Positions 7,401 through 13,468 of a stretch of DNA of 13,468 nucleotides are shown one piece after another; position 1 is the stretch's first letter; the number at the start of each line of letters is the position of its first letter. The stretch is from Blastocatellia bacterium (lineage in GTDB: Bacteria; Acidobacteriota; Blastocatellia; Chloracidobacteriales; JADJPF01): positions 1-13,468 of the forward strand of contig JAEUQL010000045.1 in NCBI GenBank assembly GCA_016789295.1, in the 5' to 3' direction. Below the pieces are notes generated by a model. The model had not been told where the DNA came from, did not search any database, and was given only the letters and a program-made list of their open reading frames with translations. Made by a program: the position numbers and the translations under genes.

Positions 7401-7981
7401 GTTTTGAAAGTTCTCCTTTAGAAGGGGCTTTTCTAAATTCTATAGGCGATGTTTACAGGAGTTTGGGAGAGCTAGAAATGGCTCGCAGTTGTTATCAGAA
7501 ATACCTTGCAATAGCACAAATGACCGGTAATTTGAGTGCTCAAGCTATTTCCATACTGAATTTGGGGACTGTAACACTGCAAATGGGTCTACTTGTAGAT
7601 GCAAAAGAACTTTTTGAACAAGCACTCTCTCTTTCTGAACGGCTTGGAGATAAGCGGCTACTAGCCGAGATATATTACGGACAAGCGCATCTTCAAGAGC
7701 AAACAGGGCTGTTTGAAGATGCGATCTCTACTTACAGAGCTTCTATCAAAAATTCTCAACTTTCGTCACTTCCTACTATAGAATGGCAAGCAAGTTACAA
7801 CTTGGCCAGTTGTCTTTACACCCTTGGTAAAAAAGAAGAGGGGATGGAGCATTTGGAGAGGGCGTCCGAGATAGTTGAGCAGATGTGTGAATCTCTTCCA
7901 GAGAGTGTAAGTAGAGAAGATTTTATGGCTGATAAGCAAAAGATATATGTTCTTCTGGAAGAGATGAAGCATATTGAGTAA
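4421..7981 (+). CDS. Ser/Thr protein kinase with degenerate AAA ATPase region and TPR tail
   Basis: An 1186-residue cytosolic signalling protein. Residues about 20-290 are a Hanks-type kinase with a complete catalytic set: glycine loop GEGGMAVVY (28-36), Lys50 in AVKIL, Glu69 as the likely helix-C partner, HRDLKPSN (143-150) with Asp145, DFG (167-169) and GTPHYMSPEQ (191-200). A linker leads to a predicted ATPase of the AAA_16/STAND kind (about 345-720). There the P-loop reads GDQGIGLS (375-382), with Leu381 where the nucleotide-binding Lys belongs, while the Walker B stretch FIFDNIHFAD (488-497) is well kept. Residues from about 760 to the end are helical repeats of roughly 40 residues, TPR-like, for binding partners. 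No transmembrane helix, PASTA or DNA-binding domain is seen, unlike PknB or LuxR-type regulators. The start is supported by the normal spacing to the kinase fold, but the ribosome binding site is weak. The architecture recalls PknK-like and myxobacterial kinases. Its targets are unknown; the oxidoreductase cluster lies 68 bases downstream and may be cotranscribed. Confidence 0.92.
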   Translation: MVDKTTLSEEQLVGKIIDGKYKLVEMLGEGGMAVVYRANRLRIGDDVAVKILRSEVMRDLVTQARFEREAQAAARIKHPNIVTIHDFGTSSEGFTYLIMELLTGPTLEVELRNHGQFSIERAVTILASVCKAISAAHREGIIHRDLKPSNILLHRFNDGQELVKVVDFGIVKMRSTRTAESRLTQVNNLLGTPHYMSPEQCLSRELDVRSDVYTIGVIAYELLVGRLPFDRPTVLEIMEAHVKTLPPSLRSFRATIPAALDYAVLRALSKNPEQRPQTAYAFAQELTSAVGMRNLSSITGASQAVATLKAPTSDMLTPVRNTQSSPRLRDTLGVVLPKSPPDFEVFVNRRREMERLGAEYYQLLGGKARPIMMLGDQGIGLSRLGEEFKNWVRQQGSSALMTRFYEPVGGGQSSLHIWLDTARRMLGISRKDIRNETELVEIISKKTGIELADIFNKSGSSIETDKWRIFEVISQMLLRALGDQHGVFIFDNIHFADPLNLELLSYLVRNGRTRFLYLFLLRADIAARKGHYCYNWLTNFSKMGSYESIRLQPFNEQEMRQLLEGVLGSFQMPERALEKFWNVSRGNPYYICEILKLLLNDGRLSLREDAWYYEERGETVLPESLQQLGELKLARLDEDLMELLRQASVIGQEFSFSLLEQLTGLDEDKLGDLLERAVKDIIVEELGKTGEEYRFHDPALYMMLYEGLSRRHRRRLHLQVGEILENIVTANPKKLQRFGSRLVYHYYNGNSHEKVFKFSLPAAEEARSRLALGEAETYYSWGIDSALHLEDDGETPDIEIYTRLQTGFAEVSMLLGKNDRASELLDKAYKLAKKIGNGALLGRLHLAQSRLELSRSDFEQGLRCVEDGLVHAQEAGELALEGQLLMSMARIYNSMGRHEEAVGPLECNLEIARQLEDQATESQSLSLLGRILGFLGNFKQARSFAEEALRLARLTKDRFAEMIALLRLGQIETQITEYDKAFEIFDLGLDMSRSFESSPLEGAFLNSIGDVYRSLGELEMARSCYQKYLAIAQMTGNLSAQAISILNLGTVTLQMGLLVDAKELFEQALSLSERLGDKRLLAEIYYGQAHLQEQTGLFEDAISTYRASIKNSQLSSLPTIEWQASYNLASCLYTLGKKEEGMEHLERASEIVEQMCESLPESVSREDFMADKQKIYVLLEEMKHIE

Positions 7982-8049
7982 TAATTGAGCAGCAAGTTTC
8001 AATATATTCCCATCAACAACCCAGCAGTTTTTTGCAACAAGAGGTGATT

Positions 8050-9228
8050 ATGAAGTTTTTTTTCTTTCACTTAATGCCCTGGCCTTACCTGCCAGAAGAT
8101 TTTGAACAGCACCACAAGACAGCTTGGATATGGTGTCCAAACAATCTTTATGACCCACAAGAAGGGCACAATGTCTACAACAACTACTTAGACCAACTGG
8201 AGTATGCTGAGAAGCTCGACTTTGACGGTGTTTGTGTAAATGAGCACCATCAGACTGCTTATGGGCACATGCCTTCTCCCAATATTATTGCTGCCGCGAT
8301 TGCGAGAAGAACTTCAAAGATCAAAATAGCAGTTGTTGGAAATGCACTTCCTCTTTACAACCCTCCACAGAGAGTTGCAGAAGAGATAGCTATGCTTGAT
8401 GTGATCACTGGAGGCCGAATAATATCTGGACAAGTTGTAGGAGGAGGACCAGAGTATTATTCTTTTGGAATTAACCCAAGTTTTGCCAGGGAAAGGTTTT
8501 CTGAAGCACATGAATTGATAATAAAAATGTGGACAGAAGATGGGCCGTTCAGTTTCTATGGCAAGCACTATAAAGTAAAGTATGTGAACTGTTGGCCAAA
8601 ACCTATACAGAAACCTCATCCACCAATATGGATACCAGGAGCCGGAAGCCTAGAAACTATGGACTGGGTTGCACAGAAGAGATATGCCTATATGGGTATA
8701 CCATATTTTCATATAGATGTTTTCCGAAAGAACTTTGACTATTTCCGTCAGGCAACAGAAAAGTGTGGATATACAGCAGACCCTGAACAGTTAGGCTGGC
8801 TTGTTCCAATATATGTAAGTGAAACGGATCAGCAAGCTCGTGAAGAGTTTGAGCCACACTTTTGGTATTTCACAAAGAAACTCTTAAAAGGTTTGACTAT
8901 AACGCCTCCTGGTTACACTTCAGTGCGTTCGATGATGAAGATCTGGAAGGACTCACAGAAGAAGTTTATGGGTGCTGTAGAGACCTGGGATGACCTGATG
9001 GAAGGCAGCTACGCGATAGTTGGTAGTCCAGAAACTGTACGTGAGAAGCTCAAAGAGAGAATAAGAGAGCTTGGTTGTGGAAACGTACTTGGGCTATTTC
9101 AGTTTGGCAACATGTCACACGAACTAACAACCAAGAATATGGAGCTTTTTGCTAAAGAGGTTATGCCACATCTTAGGCAAGAGCTTGGTTCAAAGAAGTT
9201 GACTTTAGAGACAGAAGTAAAAATTTAG
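8050..9228 (+). CDS. Luciferase-like flavin-dependent oxidoreductase (LLM class)
   Basis: A 392-residue TIM-barrel oxidoreductase of the bacterial luciferase-like family, which uses FMN or F420. Visible family marks are NEHH (64-67) after the second strand, MPSPNIIAAAIARRT (74-88), LDVITGGR (116-123), GGGPEYYSFG (131-140) followed by a RERF/EAHELI helix, and KPIQKPHPPIWIPG near the middle. The length suits the family. The ATG at 8050 is preceded by GAGGTGA (8041-8047); a TTG further upstream is open but lacks such a site. The next gene, an alpha/beta hydrolase, begins 17 bases after the stop. In known pathways such monooxygenases insert oxygen, as in Baeyer-Villiger reactions, and a hydrolase opens the product. 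Whether that applies here is inference. Neither the substrate nor the choice of FMN or F420 can be read, and no flavin reductase gene is in the window. Confidence 0.9.
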   Translation: MKFFFFHLMPWPYLPEDFEQHHKTAWIWCPNNLYDPQEGHNVYNNYLDQLEYAEKLDFDGVCVNEHHQTAYGHMPSPNIIAAAIARRTSKIKIAVVGNALPLYNPPQRVAEEIAMLDVITGGRIISGQVVGGGPEYYSFGINPSFARERFSEAHELIIKMWTEDGPFSFYGKHYKVKYVNCWPKPIQKPHPPIWIPGAGSLETMDWVAQKRYAYMGIPYFHIDVFRKNFDYFRQATEKCGYTADPEQLGWLVPIYVSETDQQAREEFEPHFWYFTKKLLKGLTITPPGYTSVRSMMKIWKDSQKKFMGAVETWDDLMEGSYAIVGSPETVREKLKERIRELGCGNVLGLFQFGNMSHELTTKNMELFAKEVMPHLRQELGSKKLTLETEVKI

Positions 9229-9245
9229 CTACAGAGGGGGCGATA

Positions 9246-10031
9246 GTGGAAGAACTTCAATTTATTGATGTTGGTGGCATAAAGACACAGATTCGTAGAG
9301 GTGGCAAAGGAGAGCCTCTCATCTATCTACACAGTGGTGGTGGTGAGACGTTCTGGATGCCGTTTCATGAAGCATTGGCTAGCAGGTTTGAAGTAATAGC
9401 ACCTGCCCATCCAGGTTTTGACCAGTCACAAGGGCTTGATCGGATAGAAGATATAGAAGATGTAGCATTCCACTACCTAGATCTTTTGGATGCTCTTGGA
9501 ATAGAGAAGGCAAAGATAGTAGGTCTGTCTTTAGGTGGTTGGATTGCTGCTGAATTAGCAGTTCGTTGGCCGCAGCGTTTGGAAAAACTGGTACTTGTAG
9601 ACTCGGCTGGAATATGGCTTCCTGAGCATCCTATAGCTGAGCTGTTTGGACTTGAGCCAGCGGAGTGGCGCGAACTGGTCTTTTATGATCCGAAGTCGGA
9701 ATTGGCAGAGGCTCTAATTATGGATAATCCACCAGATGAGCTTTTTGAGTTAATTTTGAAGGGTATGGAAGTTCTTGCCCGTCTTGGTTGGAATCCGTAT
9801 CTTCACAATCCAAAGCTGCATGCAAGACTCAAGAGGATAAAGTGTCCAACGCTTGTAGTTTGGGGTAAGCATGACAAGCTTATTCCTCTAGCCTATGGTG
9901 AAGCTTTTAGAGATGCTATACCAGAAGCAAAACTATGTGTAATAGAAGAGTGTGGGCACCTTCCTATATTTGAAAAGACAGAAGTTTTTGTAGAGCAGGT
10001 AGCCAATTTCTTGAGTTCTAATTCAGTCTAG
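9246..10031 (+). CDS. Alpha/beta hydrolase
   Basis: A 261-residue alpha/beta-hydrolase-fold enzyme, cytosolic, probably an esterase, lactonase or C-C bond hydrolase. The triad is complete: nucleophile Ser95 in the elbow GLSLGG (93-98), Asp210 in WGKHDKLIP, and His238 in ECGHLP. The oxyanion loop is HSGGGE (29-34). A cap region with several acidic and proline-rich stretches lies at about 125-190. The GTG start at 9246 is preceded by a purine-rich GAGGGGGCGA. The gene sits 17 bases after the oxidoreductase and 27 bases before the ROK kinase, so all three are probably one transcript. The family resembles meta-cleavage-product hydrolases and lactone hydrolases in general outline, but the specificity cannot be told from the sequence. 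Confidence 0.9.
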   Translation: MEELQFIDVGGIKTQIRRGGKGEPLIYLHSGGGETFWMPFHEALASRFEVIAPAHPGFDQSQGLDRIEDIEDVAFHYLDLLDALGIEKAKIVGLSLGGWIAAELAVRWPQRLEKLVLVDSAGIWLPEHPIAELFGLEPAEWRELVFYDPKSELAEALIMDNPPDELFELILKGMEVLARLGWNPYLHNPKLHARLKRIKCPTLVVWGKHDKLIPLAYGEAFRDAIPEAKLCVIEECGHLPIFEKTEVFVEQVANFLSSNSV

Positions 10032-10058
10032 TTGAAACAAATGTAAGGAGATAGTGTA

Positions 10059-10961
10059 GTGAGTAACAAACCTGTGGTAACAGTTGATCTGGGTGGAACA
10101 AATCTTCGAATAGCTTTAGTTGTAGGTGACGAAGTTGTTAATCGTCATATCTTTCCAACTCCAAGAGGGGCAGAGGCTATCGTTGGACTGATTGCACAAG
10201 AAGCATTGGCTATTTCAAGTGCTTCAAGTAGTGACATTGAAGGAATAGCCATAGCTGCTCCAGGAGCAGCTTCTCGAAAGCTTGGAGGGCTTTCTAAAGC
10301 ACCAAACCTTCCAGAGTTGAATGGTTATCCAATGGCTGCACAAGTAACAAAACTCACTTCACTTCCTTGCATTGTAGAAAATGATGCAAATGCTTATGCA
10401 GCCGGTGAGGTAGTGTATGGTGCAGCAAAAGGAATGCAGACTGTTGTAGTAATAACTCTTGGGACAGGGGTTGGAGGTGGAATAGTTTTAGAAGGAAAGC
10501 TTTGGAGGGGTGTAGATGGGTCGGCTGCAGAAGTTGGTCATATCTGCATTGAAGAGAATGGCAGACTTTGTGGTTGTGGAGCTAAAGGGTGTGTTGAGGC
10601 ATACTCTTCTGCTACATCAATGGCCAAGTTAGCAAGAGAGTATGGAGTTGAAGCAAGCAGTGCGAGAGAGGCTTATGATCTGGCTAAACAGGGCAATGAG
10701 GCTGCACTCAAGGCGTTTCACAGAGCTGGAACTGCACTGGGGATAGTGGTAGCAGGGCTTGTAAACACACTCAACCCTCAAGCAGTAGTCATAGGGGGGG
10801 GAGGGTCGTCTTCATTCGATCTGCTTGAACCGGGCATTTGGCAAGAGTTGAAAATTAGAGCTTTTCCTGTTGCTGTTGAAAACCTGAAGCTGGTCAAATG
10901 CACACTCAAAAACTATGCTGGGCTGCTTGGTGCTGCTGCGCTACTTCGTGGGCTTGCCTAG
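10059..10961 (+). CDS. ROK-family sugar kinase, probably glucokinase
   Basis: A 300-residue ROK kinase that phosphorylates a hexose, most likely glucose, with ATP. Motifs: the ATP phosphate loop DLGGTNLRIA (10-19), the catalytic aspartate Asp109 in VENDANAYAAGE, LGTGVGGGIV (134-143), sugar-binding EVGH (158-161) and the zinc site CGCGAKGCVE (171-180), which with His161 gives the family's zinc-binding set. The length and lack of an N-terminal winged helix separate it from ROK repressors. The GTG start is backed by TAAGGAG (10044-10050) at 8 bases. A run of eight G bases (10794-10801) lies inside the coding part, in frame, near the VIGGG motif. It is the third gene of the cluster with the oxidoreductase and hydrolase, although its role in sugar use does not obviously join theirs. 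N-acetylmannosamine or fructose kinase are alternatives. Confidence 0.88.
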   Translation: MSNKPVVTVDLGGTNLRIALVVGDEVVNRHIFPTPRGAEAIVGLIAQEALAISSASSSDIEGIAIAAPGAASRKLGGLSKAPNLPELNGYPMAAQVTKLTSLPCIVENDANAYAAGEVVYGAAKGMQTVVVITLGTGVGGGIVLEGKLWRGVDGSAAEVGHICIEENGRLCGCGAKGCVEAYSSATSMAKLAREYGVEASSAREAYDLAKQGNEAALKAFHRAGTALGIVVAGLVNTLNPQAVVIGGGGSSSFDLLEPGIWQELKIRAFPVAVENLKLVKCTLKNYAGLLGAAALLRGLA

Positions 10962-10963
10962 AA

Positions 10964-10992
10964 GCTTTAGAACAGAAAAATTGTTCTAAAGC
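10964..10992 (+). terminator. Strong hairpin after the ROK kinase gene, without a U-run
   Basis: GCTTTAGAACA (10964-10974) and TGTTCTAAAGC (10982-10992) form a perfect 11-bp stem with a 7-base loop, starting 2 bases after the stop codon. It is placed where a terminator of the three-gene cluster would be. The bases that follow (ATGGCAAAAAATC) lack a run of T, so classical intrinsic termination is doubtful. It may act with Rho, protect the 3' end of the message, or be a protein-binding palindrome. The rest of the gap to 11116 shows only weak promoter-like matches. Confidence 0.45.
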
Positions 10993-11116
10993 ATGGCAAA
11001 AAATCTTCAACTATAAGGAACTCTTTTTCCCTTTAGGCGTGTAGTTACTCCAGCATCAAGATTTTACAAGTTTTGTTTTTAGTCGAAAATAATCCATTTA
11101 TTTAAAGTATAGAGAT

Positions 11117-12328
11117 ATGGCAGAGTTTGATTGTCGTTTAGGAACTTCAACAGGAGAAGTAGTTAACCGCACTTACGAAGCAGAAGCACTTGCTGAGTTG
11201 CAGACGCGGCTTGAGCGTGAAGGCTACAAAATATTCTCCATTAGTAAAAAAGGTGGGCAGACACTTCTATCAAAAGGTCTTAAAGCAACGCGCCGTTTAA
11301 GTATTGAAGATTTTCTGGTGTTTAACCAACAGCTTGCAACTATGTTGCGTGCAGGTTTGCCAATACTTCAAGCGTTGGGGATTTTAACAAAGAGGCAAAA
11401 GGCTGGATTTTTCAGAACCGTACTTGAAGATGTAGAAACAAAGGTTCGTAGTGGAACTGCTCTTTCAGAAGCTTTTGCAGCACAGGGAGGGGTTTTTCCG
11501 CGTCTCTATACTGCATCAATCCTTGCAGGTGAAAGATCTGGTGATCTAGACAATGTGCTATTGAGGTATGTCAACTACACCAAAACAATTACTGAGCTGA
11601 GGAGAAAGCTCAAAAAGACGTTGATATATCCTGCAATTCTTATAATAGCATCGGTGGGTCTAGTAATTTTGATGACTACTTATGTAATACCTAAATTTGC
11701 TAGTCTTTATGAGAGCAGTTCTAGCAAGCTACCGTATTTAACCGAGCTTGTTGTAGGGGTGTCGAATGCGATTACAAATAATCTAACGATTATCGTTCCA
11801 CCACTCTTTGTCTTGTTAGTTGCTACTGCGTTGTGGAGACAGACTGATCAAGGCAAGATGAAGATAGATGAATGGATGTTAAAACTTCCATTAGTTGGTG
11901 ATCTAATACGTCAAAATACAACAGCACAACTTTCAAGAAGTTTAGCAACACTGCTTGCGGGCGGAATAACACTTCTTGAAGCCTTCGAAATTGCAAGTGA
12001 GTCGGTTACCAATAGATCCTTGCGCAAGAGTATGCTCACAGTTGCTTCACGAATACGTACAGGACAGGCATTTACAGAGAGTTTGCAAGAGGCCGGCTGG
12101 CTTCCACCTCTTGCGCTCGACATGATAGGTGTTGGTGAAAAATCAGGTTCACTCAGAGAGATGCTTGACGAAGTAGCAAACTTCTATGATGCGGAACTTG
12201 ATGTAAAACTTACTGCACTCACATCTATCATAGAACCGATAATACTTGTAGTTATGGGCAGTGTAGTTATGGTCATTCTACTTTCAATGTATCTTCCAAT
12301 ACTTGAACTTATGAGAAAGAATGTTTGA
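11117..12328 (+). CDS. pilC: Type IV pilus / type II secretion inner-membrane platform protein
   Basis: A 403-residue PilC/GspF protein, the inner-membrane platform on which the cytoplasmic ATPase acts during pilin or pseudopilin assembly. It has an N-terminal cytoplasmic part, then two T2SSF domains, at about 68-191 and 271-393. Each has the family signature: FNQQLATMLRAGLPILQAL (69-87) and GERSGDL (138-144) in the first, LSRSLATLLAGGITLLEAF (272-290) and GVGEKSGSL (338-346) in the second. Hydrophobic segments are at about 168-190, 222-241 and 371-395, giving three membrane spans as usual. The length is typical. The ATG is preceded by a modest TAGAGA. The PilB-type ATPase gene starts 14 bases after the stop, so they form an operon, with the platform gene first. 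PilC against GspF cannot be decided without the rest of the cluster. Confidence 0.92.
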   Translation: MAEFDCRLGTSTGEVVNRTYEAEALAELQTRLEREGYKIFSISKKGGQTLLSKGLKATRRLSIEDFLVFNQQLATMLRAGLPILQALGILTKRQKAGFFRTVLEDVETKVRSGTALSEAFAAQGGVFPRLYTASILAGERSGDLDNVLLRYVNYTKTITELRRKLKKTLIYPAILIIASVGLVILMTTYVIPKFASLYESSSSKLPYLTELVVGVSNAITNNLTIIVPPLFVLLVATALWRQTDQGKMKIDEWMLKLPLVGDLIRQNTTAQLSRSLATLLAGGITLLEAFEIASESVTNRSLRKSMLTVASRIRTGQAFTESLQEAGWLPPLALDMIGVGEKSGSLREMLDEVANFYDAELDVKLTALTSIIEPIILVVMGSVVMVILLSMYLPILELMRKNV

Positions 12329-12342
12329 AAGGACGTATTTAG

Positions 12343-13468
12343 ATGTCGAAAGCTGTAGAAAATAGAACTACAAAGGTCTCTCTTGAGGAGGAAGCGCGTC
12401 TGCTGGCTCAGCGTTACAGGCTCGATTACTATGACCTTTCAACGAGTCAGAATATAGACTTTGAGCTTATAAACAGTCTACCTGTAGAGTTGATGCTTAG
12501 TCATCTTTTTGTGCCACTCAAGAGAGAAGGTGACAGTTTGTTGATAGCTGTAGCCGATCCTTCTAACTTTGAAATGTTGGATGAGGTAGCTTCACAACTG
12601 AAAGTAAAGATAAAAGTTGGTGTTGCGACACGTCCAGCCATAGAACAAGCTCTCAAGCGTGGAGAGACTTCTCAAAGGGTGTTGCAAGATGCCACTCGTT
12701 CGCTTGGTATGAAGTTGGTTAAGGAGACTGATCAAGGCGAAGAGGATCTTGATATTGAAAGGCTGACGGAAGAGACCTCTCCTATTATCAAGTTGGTAGA
12801 TACTATTATTTTGAATGCTCTTGAGAGGCGTGTATCTGACATACACATAGAGAATACAGATACAGCCGTAAATGTAAAGTACAGGATAGACGGTGCGCTC
12901 TATCGTGCAGTAGAGCCGATAGATATACAGCATCAGCAGACCATAATCTCTCGTATCAAGGTAATGTCAGAGCTTGATATTGCCGAGAGGCGTATTCCGC
13001 AGGACGGTCGTTTTCGAGTTCGTTTGCGTGGGCGGTTGGTAGACTTTCGTGTGTCTATAATTCCTGCCATACATGGAGAAGATGCTGTCATACGTATTCT
13101 TGACAAAGAGCAGATTAACGAATCTTTTAGTGAACTCAATCTTAATGTAGTTGGATTTGAGCCAGAAGACCTGCGTAAATTTAGACGCTTTATCACTGAG
13201 CCTTACGGGATGGTTTTAGTTACTGGGCCGACTGGTTCAGGAAAGACCACAACGCTTTATGGTGCGCTCAATGAGATCAGGAATGAAGAGGATAAGATAA
13301 TAACTATTGAAGACCCTGTAGAGTACCAGCTTAGGGGGATAACGCAGATTCCGGTAAATGAGAAGAAGGGGTTGACGTTTGCTAGGGGTTTAAGGGCTGT
13401 TCTTCGTCATGATCCAGACAAGATAATGGTTGGAGAGATACGCGACTCGGAGACTGCGCAGATAGCCA
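12343..13468 (+). CDS. pilB: Type IV pilus / type II secretion assembly ATPase, 3' part missing
   Basis: The first 375 residues of a PilB/GspE hexameric ATPase that powers pilus extension or pseudopilus growth; the window end cuts the gene. Visible: an N-terminal T2SSE_N-like part (about 15-110) with VPLKREGDSLLIAVADPSN (57-75), a linker, then the ATPase from about 145 with SDIHIE (165-170), arginine-rich RIPQDGRFRVR (217-227), Walker A GPTGSGKTT (295-303), the Asp box IEDPVE (322-327) and Walker B IMVGEIRD (361-368) with Glu365. The His box and the tetracysteine zinc site that separates PilB/GspE from PilT would lie beyond the edge. The large N-terminal part already excludes PilT. The usual opening RLG-type half of the N-terminal domain, often tied to c-di-GMP binding, seems absent or short. 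The ATG at 12343 follows AAAGGA (12328-12333) at 9 bases. Confidence 0.93.
   Translation, partial: MSKAVENRTTKVSLEEEARLLAQRYRLDYYDLSTSQNIDFELINSLPVELMLSHLFVPLKREGDSLLIAVADPSNFEMLDEVASQLKVKIKVGVATRPAIEQALKRGETSQRVLQDATRSLGMKLVKETDQGEEDLDIERLTEETSPIIKLVDTIILNALERRVSDIHIENTDTAVNVKYRIDGALYRAVEPIDIQHQQTIISRIKVMSELDIAERRIPQDGRFRVRLRGRLVDFRVSIIPAIHGEDAVIRILDKEQINESFSELNLNVVGFEPEDLRKFRRFITEPYGMVLVTGPTGSGKTTTLYGALNEIRNEEDKIITIEDPVEYQLRGITQIPVNEKKGLTFARGLRAVLRHDPDKIMVGEIRDSETAQIA

Noticed and set aside
8056..8063. T8 run at codons 3 to 5 of the luciferase-like gene, considered as a phase-variation tract
   Set aside because: It encodes a run of Phe in an otherwise normal N-terminus, and such T-runs are common in A/T-rich genes. 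No other sign of switching.
11063..11093. TTTACA and AATAAT considered as the pilC promoter
   Set aside because: The spacing is 19 bases and the sequence is A/T-rich enough to give such matches by chance. No extended -10 supports it.
12592..12933. Antisense open frame within the ATPase gene
   Set aside because: It is opposite clear PilB coding sequence; the Tyr- and Ile-rich translation is a typical shadow.

Overview
The window is chromosomal DNA of a bacterium with moderately low G+C. ATA (Ile) and AGA/AGG (Arg) codons are common, several genes start with GTG, and ribosome binding sites are clear. The gene content does not fix the phylum. A cytosolic Ser/Thr kinase with ATPase and TPR regions, type IV pilus genes, a luciferase-type oxidoreductase and a thiolase/DUF35 pair would fit a soil, sediment or aquatic lineage such as Actinobacteriota, Chloroflexota or a related uncultured group. 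I see no mobile element, CRISPR array, tRNA or rRNA.

Layout. Bases 1-1615 carry a leftward operon: a DUF35 (zinc ribbon/OB-fold) protein followed by a thiolase-fold protein that lacks the nucleophilic cysteine. A Shine-Dalgarno at the left edge suggests that a third gene starts just outside. A divergent intergenic region (1616-1783) holds a 19-bp palindrome in front of a rightward NAD salvage operon, pncB-pncA (1784-3764), which together convert nicotinamide to nicotinate mononucleotide. Bases 3765-4420 have no intact gene. They contain what looks like a decayed reading frame with stop codons inside it, then a stem-loop and a possible promoter. Next comes a 1186-residue Ser/Thr protein kinase (4421-7981) with an AAA-type ATPase region whose P-loop lysine is replaced by leucine, and a long TPR tail. 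After 68 bases follows a tight three-gene cluster (8050-10961): luciferase-like flavin-dependent oxidoreductase, alpha/beta hydrolase and ROK sugar kinase, ended by a strong hairpin. The last part (11117-13468) begins a type IV pilus or type II secretion operon in the order pilC, pilB. pilB is cut by the window end.

How the genes work together. PncA and PncB are consecutive steps of one pathway and are probably controlled together through the palindrome. The thiolase and DUF35 proteins probably form one complex acting on acyl-CoA substrates. The oxidoreductase and hydrolase may act in sequence on an organic substrate, but neither substrate can be read from the sequence. PilC and PilB are the inner-membrane platform and the extension ATPase of one machine.

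Most of the window is recognisable families. The points that deserve a second look are the cysteine-less thiolase with its DUF35 partner, the palindrome before pncB, the kinase with the damaged P-loop, and the decayed frame after pncA. I did not find a clearly new multi-gene system.
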